Source: an uncultured Oscillospiraceae bacterium
Lineage (GTDB): Bacteria; Bacillota; Clostridia; Oscillospirales; Acutalibacteraceae
Direction of reading: 5' to 3'
DNA length: 17,620 nt
NCBI GenBank assembly: GCA_902478455.1
Contig: CABSLJ010000034.1
Coordinates: 1-17,620 of the forward strand
Positions 7,733 through 14,536 of the stretch are shown here, piece by piece. Both the position numbers and the translations under genes were made by a program. The notes below the pieces were generated by a model. It ran no database searches, was not told where the DNA came from, and saw only the letters and a program-made list of their open reading frames with translations. Within the stretch, counting starts at the first letter, position 1. Each line of letters begins with the position of its first letter.

Positions 7733-8417
7733 TCAATTCTTTTCCAGTATTCTGACTTCCTCAACCGTTTCTGCGGCCGTTTCCCTGGAAGCCTTCCTGT
7801 GGTGTACCCTGTGCTCTTTGGCGCTCGGCGCGCTGATCGCGGGGGTATATCTTTTCCGCAACACCTGCAGCAAGAGTTTTGTGGTCACGCTGGCGCTGCT
7901 GCCGGCCATCGTGCAGGTGGTCATTATGCTGGTCAACGGCAACCTGGGCGCCGGAGTGGCCGTTATGGGGGCCTTCAGTCTGGTGCGCTTCCGCTCGGTG
8001 CCGGGCAGCGCGAGGGAAATCTGCAGCATTTTCCTCGCCATGGCCGTCGGCCTGGCCACGGGGATGGGCTACCTTGCCATCGCGGCTCTTTTCACCGTAA
8101 TAATCGTTCTGATGGACCTCCTTTATACCCTTTTTTCCATCGGAGAGCCCAAGAAGACCGAACGAGAGCTTAAAATCACCATTCCGGAAAGCCTCAATTA
8201 CACCGATGTATTTGACGATCTCTTTTCCCGCTATACCTCCAAATGGGAGCTTTCTCAGGTTCGCACGGCCAACATGGGAAGCCTTTACAGGCTGACCTAC
8301 CGCATCCGGCTCAAGGACGCGGCGGAAGAAAAGGCGTTCATCGACGACCTGCGCTGCCGCAACGGCAATCTGGAAATTTCCTGCGGGCTGCCCTCCCTCG
8401 GACGGGAGGAGCTTTGA
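7725..8417 (+). CDS. DUF4956 membrane protein
   Basis: 230 residues from a GTG at 7725 with GGGGAG seven bases upstream; longer in-frame extensions (to 7626) lie inside the VTC gene and encode no family sequence. There are about four membrane segments (roughly 23-45, 50-71, 75-86 with 98-112, 114-138), then a soluble C-terminal domain of about 90 residues. The GAFSLVRFRS motif at 82-91, between two hydrophobic stretches, is characteristic of DUF4956. This family is regularly found next to VTC-domain genes and is presumed to be their membrane partner. The 8-base overlap with the VTC gene implies coupled translation and a fixed stoichiometry. Confidence 0.85.
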   Translation: MLDQFFSSILTSSTVSAAVSLEAFLWCTLCSLALGALIAGVYLFRNTCSKSFVVTLALLPAIVQVVIMLVNGNLGAGVAVMGAFSLVRFRSVPGSAREICSIFLAMAVGLATGMGYLAIAALFTVIIVLMDLLYTLFSIGEPKKTERELKITIPESLNYTDVFDDLFSRYTSKWELSQVRTANMGSLYRLTYRIRLKDAAEEKAFIDDLRCRNGNLEISCGLPSLGREEL

Positions 8418-8432
8418 GCTTAGAAATACCGT

Positions 8433-8473
8433 GCCGCCAGTCGACCGGCGGCGGAATTTGTCCGCTCCGCCGG
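8433..8473 (+). other. Two mutually exclusive hairpins before the lipoprotein gene
   Basis: GCCGCC (8433-8438) can pair with GGCGGC (8447-8452). Alternatively CCGGCGG (8445-8451) can pair with CCGCCGG (8467-8473), and the two share bases. The 77-base gap between the DUF4956 and lipoprotein genes is the only spacer in the operon. No T tract follows, so this is not a terminator; a processing or stability element is possible. Confidence 0.4.
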
Positions 8474-8494
8474 CAATGAAATGAGGTGTATATC

Positions 8495-10321
8495 ATGAAA
8501 CGCATGCAAAAGGGCCTGGCTCTGCTGCTTTTTACCGTATTTCTCTCCGCGCTGCTGTTCGGCTGCGGAGAGGAGCAGACGACCTCTTCCACGTCCTCCG
8601 GCGGCGGGGGAGGGGATTCTTCGCAGACGGCGTCCACTGGTGAAACACAGACCGACGCCGCGCTCGACGTCGACTTCACCGCACGCGACCTGGACGTCGG
8701 ATATGACGAAAGCACCGCCACGCGCGTCACTCTTTCAGGGGACAGCATTGTGGTCTCCGGTGCGGGAGCGTCCGCCTCGGGCAGCGTTCTCACCATCACA
8801 GAGGAGGGAGTCTATCTCCTCACAGGTTCTCTCGATAATGGACAGATTGTTGTCGACGCGGCCGACACGGCCAAAATTCAGATTGTGTTTGACAACGTCT
8901 CCATTCACTGTGAGGAGCACGCCCCCCTCTTCATCAGGCAGGCCGATAAGGTTTTCCTGACCCTCGCGGAAGGCAGCGAGAATACCCTGACCGACGGGGA
9001 GAGTTATGTTCTGCCGGACGAAGACAGCAATGTGGACGGCGTCATCTTCAGCCGCGCCGATCTGACCATCAACGGCGGCGGCGCACTGAACATCACGGCC
9101 AGCTACAAGCACGGCATCGTCTCCAAGGATGATCTTGTAATCACCGGAGGGAGCATTTCGGTGACCGCTGCGGGCGGCGGGCTCTACGGAAAGGACTGCG
9201 TCAAAATCGCCGACGGCGTTTTTATCCTCAATACCCAGACCGACGGCATCCAGTCGTCCAACGCCGAGGAGGCCGGACGGGGATACGTCTATATCTGCTC
9301 CGGACGCTTTACCATCACCGCAGGGACGGACGGCATTCAGGCGGAAACCGCCCTTTTGATCGATGGAGGGGAATATACCATCACCACCGGCGGAGGCAGC
9401 GCCAACGCCAGCATGAACAGCTCGGGCGAGGTCCGCCCCGGCTGGGGCCAGTGGGGACCGGAGACGGCCGCCGTCCAGACGGACGACAGTGCGGACGCCA
9501 GCGCCAAAGGCCTTAAGGCGGGGACCTCGCTTACGGTCAACGAGGGCGTCTTCACCATCGATTCCTCCGACGATTCCCTGCATTCCAACGGCGACCTGAC
9601 CCTGACCGGCGGAACGTTTGACATAGCCTCAGGGGACGACGGCATGCACGCCGATTCAAGCCTGATGATCTCAGGCGGAACCGTCGGGATCACCAAGAGC
9701 TACGAAGGCATTGAGGGAATGACCGTAACTATATCAGGCGGAACGATCAGCCTCACGGCAAGCGACGACGGCGTCAATTCGGCCGGTGGGAGCGACGGTT
9801 CCTCACTGAACGGCCGGCCGGGCCAGAACGGTTTTGCCGCCGTCAATACGGATTGTTTTGTCTCCATTACGGGCGGCGTGCTCACGATCGACGCCTCGGG
9901 CGACGGGATTGATTCCAACGGCAGTCTCACGGTTTCCGGCGGAGAGGTCTATATCAACGGCCCGACGGACAGCGGAAACGGCGCGCTCGACTGCGAAGGA
10001 GAAGCGAGCGTCTCCGGCGGCGTGGTCGTCGCGGCGGGCAGCGCCGGCATGCGATGGGATTTTCGGAAAATTCTTCCCAGTGCTCGTTGCTGTACAATTG
10101 GTCCTCCGCCTTCTCAGGCGGCACGGCCGTCACCCTCAGCGACCAAAGCGGAAACGTGGTCCTGTCCTATACGCCGCAAAAGAGCTTTCAGTCGGTGGTG
10201 CTCAGCGCTCCGGAGCTCGTGCAGGGGCAGACCTATAGCCTCTCCTGCGGCGGTCAGACAGTGGAAGTCACCCTCTCATCGGTCTCTACTTCCAATGGTG
10301 GAGGCGGCATGGGCGGTATGA
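8495..10321 (+). CDS. DUF4353-type carbohydrate-binding repeat lipoprotein, frameshifted at its 3' end
   Basis: Read literally this gives 608 residues. The ATG at 8495 is preferred over GTG 8486 because of AGGTG seven bases upstream. A lipoprotein signal peptide is clear (MKRMQKG, hydrophobic core, LFGC with lipidated C24), then a Ser/Thr/Gly linker. Residues of about 80-520 are short beta-solenoid-like repeats built on GG-x-(I/F)-x-I-x(5-8)-D-G-(I/M/V)-x-(S/A). They form the surface domain annotated as carbohydrate-binding (DUF4353) in Firmicutes. At about 10051 the family sequence stops and the literal frame continues as 90 Arg/Ser/Pro-rich residues to 10321. Reading one frame back restores family-like sequence to 10380 (see next entry). 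It is the third gene of the VTC operon and should sit on the outer membrane face. It may bind or template the polymer, which is inference. Confidence 0.85.
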   Translation: MKRMQKGLALLLFTVFLSALLFGCGEEQTTSSTSSGGGGGDSSQTASTGETQTDAALDVDFTARDLDVGYDESTATRVTLSGDSIVVSGAGASASGSVLTITEEGVYLLTGSLDNGQIVVDAADTAKIQIVFDNVSIHCEEHAPLFIRQADKVFLTLAEGSENTLTDGESYVLPDEDSNVDGVIFSRADLTINGGGALNITASYKHGIVSKDDLVITGGSISVTAAGGGLYGKDCVKIADGVFILNTQTDGIQSSNAEEAGRGYVYICSGRFTITAGTDGIQAETALLIDGGEYTITTGGGSANASMNSSGEVRPGWGQWGPETAAVQTDDSADASAKGLKAGTSLTVNEGVFTIDSSDDSLHSNGDLTLTGGTFDIASGDDGMHADSSLMISGGTVGITKSYEGIEGMTVTISGGTISLTASDDGVNSAGGSDGSSLNGRPGQNGFAAVNTDCFVSITGGVLTIDASGDGIDSNGSLTVSGGEVYINGPTDSGNGALDCEGEASVSGGVVVAAGSAGMRWDFRKILPSARCCTIGPPPSQAARPSPSATKAETWSCPIRRKRAFSRWCSALRSSCRGRPIASPAAVRQWKSPSHRSLLPMVEAAWAV

Positions 10322-10380
10322 CCGGCCGTCCCGGCGAAATGGGCGGCCAGCCAGGCGAAATGGGCCCAGGCAGACGCTGA
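10054..10380 (+). pseudogene. Displaced C-terminal part of the lipoprotein (after one-base deletion)
   Basis: This frame encodes MGFSENSSQCSLLYNWSSAF, a beta-rich segment and a Gly/Met/Pro-rich tail with repeated PGEMG. The upstream frame ends with GVVVAAGSAGM just before it, and related proteins continue from GSxGM into a segment of this kind. Frame positions (8495 is 2 mod 3, 10054 is 1 mod 3) fit loss of one base. Adding one G after 10051 would give an uninterrupted protein of 628 residues. Either the gene is mutated in this strain or the base was lost in sequencing. The stretch has no start signal of its own. Confidence 0.75.
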
Positions 10381-10419
10381 CACGCTCGATTCGAGCGGCA
10401 CAGTTAAAATATTGCAAAG

Positions 10420-10454
10420 GCCTCCGGCCGCAGACAACGCCTGCGGTCGGGGGC
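10420..10454. terminator. Candidate bidirectional terminator between convergent genes
   Basis: A 14-bp stem with two G-U pairs (arms 10420-10433 and 10441-10454) lies between the end of the lipoprotein gene and the end of the convergent GrpB gene. Neither side has a strong T tract; the minus side reads CTTTGCAATATTTT. The position supports a terminator more than the sequence does. A smaller palindrome is at 10383-10397. Confidence 0.45.
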
Positions 10455-10475
10455 GCGTGGTTTTCGGGGAAAATG

Positions 10476-11000
10476 CTATCTGCCGGTCTGCGCCCACCGG
10501 AGAGCTTTGATCTCCAACGCTGTGACAAAGGCGTCCTTGCCGTCGCAGTAGCCTTCGATGTCATAGGGATACCGCTTGGCGAGCGCGGTTTTAAGCGCTC
10601 CATAGGCGGCGGCCTCCTCCGGGTGGGTTCGCAAATAATCCCGCACCGCCAGATGGCGTTCGATGTCCCGTTGGTTGCTTTGCGCAAAGATGTGCACCTG
10701 ATGGGTGCGCTCGTCGCCTCCCTTGCGAAAATACCGCCTGCCCGGAATGCCGAATTCCCCCAGGCATTCGTAGCCGGCCTCCTCGAAGAGAGGAAAGAGC
10801 GGATCGACCAATGTGACGTCGTCGACCACCGGCATGATGTCGATGACCGGCTTGGCGCACAGTCCCGGCACAGATGTGCTGCCGATGTGATGGATGGCAA
10901 CCAGCCGTTTTCCCAGAATCGCGCGGATACGTGTTGCCTCCTTTTCATAACAGTCGGCCCATTGCGGCCGGTAGGGCGCCACTAGAACATGCTGCGCCAT
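10476..11000 (-). CDS. GrpB family protein (UPF0157)
   Basis: 174 residues, ATG start with AGGAGG eight bases upstream. The family signature HHIGSTSVPGLCAKPVIDIM is at about 37-56, followed by FEEAGYECLGE and an HQVHIF motif at 100-105. The fold is nucleotidyltransferase-like with the G-S pair at 40-41 and downstream acids (D54). Members occur alone or fused to dephospho-CoA kinase, and the reaction is not established. It is a single-gene unit, convergent with the VTC operon, with its own promoter. Confidence 0.93.
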   Translation of the reverse strand: MAQHVLVAPYRPQWADCYEKEATRIRAILGKRLVAIHHIGSTSVPGLCAKPVIDIMPVVDDVTLVDPLFPLFEEAGYECLGEFGIPGRRYFRKGGDERTHQVHIFAQSNQRDIERHLAVRDYLRTHPEEAAAYGALKTALAKRYPYDIEGYCDGKDAFVTALEIKALRWAQTGR

Positions 11001-11104
11001 TGATTTTTCCTCCTTTTCGTCTGAAAAAGATGCGCCCGCCCTCCTCCCGGCGGTTTTGGATCGTTCGTCAAAGGGAAATCCAGCGCCGGGGGAAACAAAC
11101 CTCT

Positions 11105-11133
11105 ATTTTATCTTATCACCAATTCCTGCGCAA
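11105..11133 (-). promoter_or_regulatory. Candidate sigma-A promoter of the GrpB gene
   Basis: On the minus strand TTGCGC (11128-11133) and TAAAAT (11105-11110) are separated by 17 bases. The -10 is 5/6 of consensus; the -35 keeps only TTG. It lies about 105 bases upstream of the GrpB start. Confidence 0.5.
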
Positions 11134-11300
11134 GGAAAGGGTCGTTGGCGCATGCCTTCCGGCAAAGACCGCGACGGCGGCGTGACGGCGATTTGTGCCG
11201 TTCGGCCCAAATGGAGGCGTCCCCTCCGCGCCTTTGCAGCGGTCGGTGCGCGGCTGGGAAATCCGGCGTGAGCCGATTCCGTCATCCAATCGGGCTGCGG
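11134..11300. other. Non-coding stretch, no gene seen
   Basis: Together with the flanking promoters this belongs to the 446-base gap between the divergent GrpB and DUF1638 genes. Short open frames here lack ribosome binding sites and family-like sequence. A GC-rich partial inverted repeat around 11210-11240 is the only structure noted. Confidence 0.5.
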
Positions 11301-11304
11301 CTCT

Positions 11305-11332
11305 TTGCTTTTCTACGCGGCTGTGGTACAAT
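11305..11332 (+). promoter_or_regulatory. Candidate extended -10 promoter of the DUF1638 gene
   Basis: TTGCTT (11305-11310), a 16-base spacer ending in TGTGG, and TACAAT (11327-11332) give an extended -10 promoter (TGn before a 5/6 -10). The leader to the ATG would be about 108 bases. A second AT-rich site, TAAAAT at 11387, has no -35. Confidence 0.45.
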
Positions 11333-11446
11333 AACAAGCCGGGAAGAAAGAATTTCCACGCGGTTTTCTTCCGGCCCTTTTCATGATAAAATAGAAGCGG
11401 GAGGGGGATTTCCCCGGATTCACCGTAAGAGAGGAAGAACGTACCT

Positions 11447-12190
11447 ATGAGACTCGCCGTTATCGCCTGTGAAGTGCTCCTCCGGGAGCTGAGCGCCCTT
11501 GTCGCCGGCAGCCCGAACACCGTTTCCATGTACTGGCTCAAGCAGGGTCTGCACGATACTCCCGATATTCTCCACCAGCGCCTGGTCGAAAAGATCGCCG
11601 AGGTGGAGGCCCGTCAGGAGGAACTTTCAGAGGATAAAAAGTTCGACGCCATCGTTCTTGGCTACGGCCTGTGCTCCAATGGGATTGTCGGTCTCGGGAG
11701 TAGAACGCTCCCCATCGTCGCCGCCCGGTGCGACGACTGCATCGCCCTCTTCCTGGGTTCGCAACAGCGTTACCTGGAGGTGTTTTCCTCTCGGCCGGGG
11801 ATTTATTGGTACAACCCCGGCTGGATTGAACGCGCCTTCACCCCCTCTGAGCAGTCCTATGAGAGGCGGCTGTCAGAATACATAGAGCTTTACGGAGAGG
11901 ACAACGCCTCCTATCTGATGGAGCAGGAGAACGGCTGGATCAATCAGTACACCGCCTGCTGTTACATCGATTCCCCCGCCTACCGCAGCGACGCCTGCGA
12001 GGAATATGCCCGCGCCGCCGCCGATTGCTTCGGCTGGGAGTTTCTCAGAGAACCGGGGAGTAGCGCCCTGCTTTCCCGTCTGCTTTCGGGCGAATGGGAG
12101 GGGGAGGACATCCTCGTCTGCCCGCCGGGGCATACCATCGCCCTCTCCCATGACGACCGCAAAATAATCTCGGTCAACAATTCAAAATAG
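11447..12190 (+). CDS. DUF1638 protein
   Basis: 247 residues, ATG start with GAGGAAG nine bases upstream. The N-terminal IACEVLLRELS segment (with C8 and E9), the central FDAIVLGYGLCSNGIVGL segment (C76) and the following RCDDCIALFLGS segment (C95, C98) are characteristic of DUF1638. These conserved cysteines could bind a metal or cofactor. The function is unknown. In anaerobes the family often sits near corrinoid proteins and methylamine- or betaine-type methyltransferases, and here it is the first of three genes leading to a corrinoid protein. A role in cofactor or methyl-group handling is therefore inferred from context only. Confidence 0.85.
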   Translation: MRLAVIACEVLLRELSALVAGSPNTVSMYWLKQGLHDTPDILHQRLVEKIAEVEARQEELSEDKKFDAIVLGYGLCSNGIVGLGSRTLPIVAARCDDCIALFLGSQQRYLEVFSSRPGIYWYNPGWIERAFTPSEQSYERRLSEYIELYGEDNASYLMEQENGWINQYTACCYIDSPAYRSDACEEYARAAADCFGWEFLREPGSSALLSRLLSGEWEGEDILVCPPGHTIALSHDDRKIISVNNSK

Positions 12191-12236
12191 TACAAAAAAT
12201 CACAAGATAGTAATAGAACGACTTTTCCGGGTCCAG

Positions 12237-12242
12237 TATAAT
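12237..12242 (+). promoter_or_regulatory. TATAAT directly before the AraC start
   Basis: A perfect -10 hexamer overlaps the first base of the GGAGG that precedes the AraC start. The -35 position (TAGAAC at 12214-12219, 17-base spacing) is poor. If used, transcription would begin near 12249, leaving almost no leader before GTG 12251. The match may be chance. Confidence 0.35.
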
Positions 12243-12250
12243 GGAGGCAG

Positions 12251-13459
12251 GTGAGATGGTTGAAGGATGCACTTTACGACGCGCTCCGGGAAGCGACCGG
12301 CCACATCGAGGGAGCGATGGAGATTCCCTGCGGACTGTACGATCCGTCCATGCGGAGCCTCTCTTATCTTTCCCCGCCCGGCTTTTGCGAAGGATGCCGC
12401 CGCTGCGATTACATCAGCACCCATCTCTACGGCTGCTATGAAGCCGAGCGCTGGGACAGCAAATATATTTATTACTGCCCGATGGGTCTCGTCTTTTTGG
12501 CAAACGTTGTCCCTGCCGGCATGAGTTTTGAAGCCGGCATCGTCTCCGGTCCGCTCCTCATGGGAGAGCCCGAGGACGTTCTGCCGGAAATTCCGGAAGA
12601 CCTGCGCCCTGCGGCGGTCCGGCTGCCCAACGTCTCCACCCGCCGCGCCAACCACATCTGTGAGCTCATCCACGCGGTCGCCCTCTCCCTTTCGGATGAA
12701 GATGCGCAGGCGCGCCGCAGCAGTGCGGCCGCGAGCAACCGTTTCCGCAACCAGCTCTATGAGCTTTCGGATTCCGTCCGGGAGCACGGCGCTCCCGTTT
12801 ATCCCATCCAGTATGAAAAGAAGCTGCAAACCCTGATTGCAAATGGGAACAAAGAGGGTTCCCAAGAACTTTTGAACCAGCTTCTGGGCTACATCTATTT
12901 TACTTCCAACGCCGACCTGCGCATCATCAAGGCGCGGGTCAATGAGCTGCTTGTGCTGCTGTCCCGCGCGGCCATCGAGGGCGGGGCGGACGTCGACCAA
13001 ATCTTCTGGATGAACAACGGCCTGATCGATGAGCTTATGAGCTTTACCGACGTCGATCACCTCAACGAATGGCTGACCAGGGTCATGCACCGCTTTGTCG
13101 GTTATGTCTTTGATTTTACCAACATCAAGCATATCGACGTCATCCATAAGGCGGTCGATTACATCAAAAGAAACTGCTCGGCCAAGCTGACGCTGGACGA
13201 CGTCGCCGCCGAGGTGTTTTTGAGCAAATCCTATTTGAGCAAGATCTTCAAGGAACAGCTCGGCCAAACCTTTTCCAATTACGTCAATACCGTCCGTGTG
13301 GAGCAGAGCAAGCCGCTCCTGCTCGAAGGCAAACTGTCCCTCGCGGAGATCGCGAACATCATTGGCTTTGAGGACCAGAGCTATTTTACCAAGGTCTTCA
13401 AAAAAATGGTTGGTGTTTCCCCCGGCCGATTCAGGGAAAGCCGGGGTAAGACATATTAA
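12251..13459 (+). CDS. AraC-family regulator with PocR-like sensor domain
   Basis: 402 residues from GTG 12251. GGAGG is only three bases upstream, so TTG 12260 (MKDALYDAL) is a possible alternative start. Residues of about 5-150 resemble the PocR ligand-binding domain, with CEGCRRC at 46-52, a further C62, YYCPMGLVFLANVV around C76 and a GIVSGPLLMGEP segment at 96-107. A middle helical region (about 165-290) leads to a C-terminal pair of AraC helix-turn-helix motifs. These are LTLDDVAAEVFLSKSYLSKIFKE (313-335) and LSLAEIANIIGFEDQSYFTKVFKK (362-385), followed by GVSPGRFR. It lies between DUF1638 and a corrinoid protein gene that starts 14 bases after its stop. PocR-type regulators commonly control cobalamin-dependent methyl-transfer genes, so this one probably controls the corrinoid gene in response to substrate or cofactor state. 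Confidence 0.88.
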   Translation: MRWLKDALYDALREATGHIEGAMEIPCGLYDPSMRSLSYLSPPGFCEGCRRCDYISTHLYGCYEAERWDSKYIYYCPMGLVFLANVVPAGMSFEAGIVSGPLLMGEPEDVLPEIPEDLRPAAVRLPNVSTRRANHICELIHAVALSLSDEDAQARRSSAAASNRFRNQLYELSDSVREHGAPVYPIQYEKKLQTLIANGNKEGSQELLNQLLGYIYFTSNADLRIIKARVNELLVLLSRAAIEGGADVDQIFWMNNGLIDELMSFTDVDHLNEWLTRVMHRFVGYVFDFTNIKHIDVIHKAVDYIKRNCSAKLTLDDVAAEVFLSKSYLSKIFKEQLGQTFSNYVNTVRVEQSKPLLLEGKLSLAEIANIIGFEDQSYFTKVFKKMVGVSPGRFRESRGKTY

Positions 13460-13473
13460 GGAGGTAGCAATCC

Positions 13474-14100
13474 ATGGAAATTTTCAACGAAATCAGCGAG
13501 ATGCTGCAAAAGGGCAAGGCGCCCAAGGTTAAGGAGCTGGTAAACCAGGCGATCGAAAACGGCGCCGACGCAAAGGACATCCTTGAGCAGGGGCTGCTCG
13601 CCGGCATGAGCATTGTGGGCGAGAAGTTCAAGAACAATCAGGTCTTCGTTCCCGAGGTGCTCATCGCCGCCCGCGCCATGAACGCCGGCGTGGAGATTCT
13701 CAAGCCGTATCTGGTCCAGGCGGGCGTCGAGTCCAAGGGTACCGTCGTCATCGGCACCGTCAAGGGCGATCTGCACGACATCGGCAAGAATCTCGTCAAG
13801 ATGATGATGGAAGGCAAGGGACTCAAGGTTGTCGACCTCGGCGTGGACGTCTCTCCCGAGAAGTTCATCGAGGCCGCCAAGGAGAACAATGCCGACGTCA
13901 TCGCCTGCTCCGCGCTGCTGACCACCACCATGGGCGAAATGAAGAATGTTGTTGATGCGGTTAAGGAAAACGGCCTCGACGTCAAGGTGATGATCGGCGG
14001 AGCTCCCGTCACCCAGGAATACTGCGATTCCATCGGCGCATCGAGCTATACGCCCGACGCCGCCACCGCCGCCGATGTCTGCCTCGGCTTCTGCAGCTGA
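13474..14100 (+). CDS. Corrinoid (cobalamin-binding) methyl-carrier protein, MtbC/MttC family
   Basis: 208 residues, ATG start with a near-perfect AAGGAGGT eight bases upstream. Residues 1-88 are the four-helix cap domain (EQGLLAGMSIVGEKF, then VFVPEVLIAARAM). Residues of about 89-208 form the B12-binding Rossmann domain, with the lower cobalt ligand H101 in GDLHDIGKN (98-106), the SALLTTTM loop (146-153) and IGGAPV (174-179). The length and layout match corrinoid proteins that carry a methyl group between a substrate:corrinoid and a second methyltransferase in methylamine, betaine or methanol-type metabolism. The substrate methyltransferase is not next door. Codon choice is visibly more biased (for example AAG over AAA for lysine) than in its neighbours, which suggests high expression. 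It is followed by a strong terminator. Confidence 0.95.
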   Translation: MEIFNEISEMLQKGKAPKVKELVNQAIENGADAKDILEQGLLAGMSIVGEKFKNNQVFVPEVLIAARAMNAGVEILKPYLVQAGVESKGTVVIGTVKGDLHDIGKNLVKMMMEGKGLKVVDLGVDVSPEKFIEAAKENNADVIACSALLTTTMGEMKNVVDAVKENGLDVKVMIGGAPVTQEYCDSIGASSYTPDAATAADVCLGFCS

Positions 14101-14128
14101 TTGTTTTTACAGAGAGCAAAGAAAAACA

Positions 14129-14158
14129 GGGCCCGCCTGAAAAGGCGGGCCTTTTCTT
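14129..14158 (+). terminator. Terminator of the corrinoid operon
   Basis: A perfect 9-bp GC stem (14130-14138 with 14143-14151), GAAA tetraloop and TTTTCTT tract, starting 30 bases after the corrinoid stop. Confidence 0.95.
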
Positions 14159-14226
14159 GCGTTTCAGCGGAAATATTCCGCATTTTTCTAAGATCGAAGG
14201 CTTAAACGTCCACGCTCCGGACGCGC
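14159..14226. other. Non-coding stretch between terminators
   Basis: No gene is seen. GCGGAA-ATA-TTCCGC (14167-14181), followed by ATTTTTC, makes a small hairpin that may back up the previous terminator. Confidence 0.5.
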
Positions 14227-14278
14227 CGGCTGCCGCCCGGTTGTCCGGTGGGGCAATCGGACCTCGCAGCCGTTTTTT
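14227..14278 (+). terminator. Second intrinsic terminator with no gene directly before it
   Basis: CGGCTGC (14227-14233) pairs perfectly with GCAGCCG (14266-14272), with an inner GTCCG/CGGAC helix, and is followed by six T residues (14273-14278). It lies 127 bases after the corrinoid stop and 70 bases after that gene's own terminator. It may be a back-up terminator, the end of a small RNA, or an attenuator. Confidence 0.7.
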
Positions 14279-14352
14279 ATGTCGCTTTTGCCCCTGTGGG
14301 ATTAGGTCAGGATTTTAAATCGGTTGTCCGAAAGAGAAAAATCTGCTGTAAT

Positions 14353-14388
14353 TGTAAAAAACAAAACGCGAAATTGGTGTATTTTACA
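14353..14388. repeat. Inverted repeat upstream of the ceramidase-like operon
   Basis: TGTAAAA (14353-14359) and TTTTACA (14382-14388) are perfect 7-base arms with 22 bases between them, in an AT-rich island. It lies about 50 bases upstream of the operon promoter, so it could be an activator site; no regulator can be named. Confidence 0.4.
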
Positions 14389-14440
14389 TCATAAAACAGC
14401 GTGATGACTAAAATTCGCTGCTTTTTTTGGCCCTCCAGAG

Positions 14441-14470
14441 TTGGACATTTGGCGATAAAATCGGTATAGT
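14441..14470 (+). promoter_or_regulatory. Candidate sigma-A promoter of the ceramidase/aminotransferase operon
   Basis: TTGGAC (14441-14446) and TATAGT (14465-14470), 18-base spacer; the -10 is 5/6 of consensus. The leader to the TTG start is about 60 bases. Confidence 0.6.
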
Positions 14471-14536
14471 CAAAATAGAAGCCACTGTTTTATCAGCAGG
14501 AATGAACCTTAGAGATTACGGAAAGGAGGCCGTCCA

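Noticed and set aside
12200..13267. Open frame of 355 codons on the minus strand opposite the AraC gene
   Set aside because: It mirrors the PocR-AraC gene, has no ribosome binding site and its product has no recognisable domain.
14397..14429. CAGCG...CGCTG followed by seven T residues
   Set aside because: The stem is only 5 bp with a 14-base loop, too weak for a convincing terminator, and no transcript is expected to end here.
14485..14500. GCCACTG before the ceramidase-like gene, reminiscent of a cobalamin riboswitch B12 box
   Set aside because: Only this short piece matches. The other conserved riboswitch segments are missing and it lies just after the promoter, leaving no room for the full aptamer.
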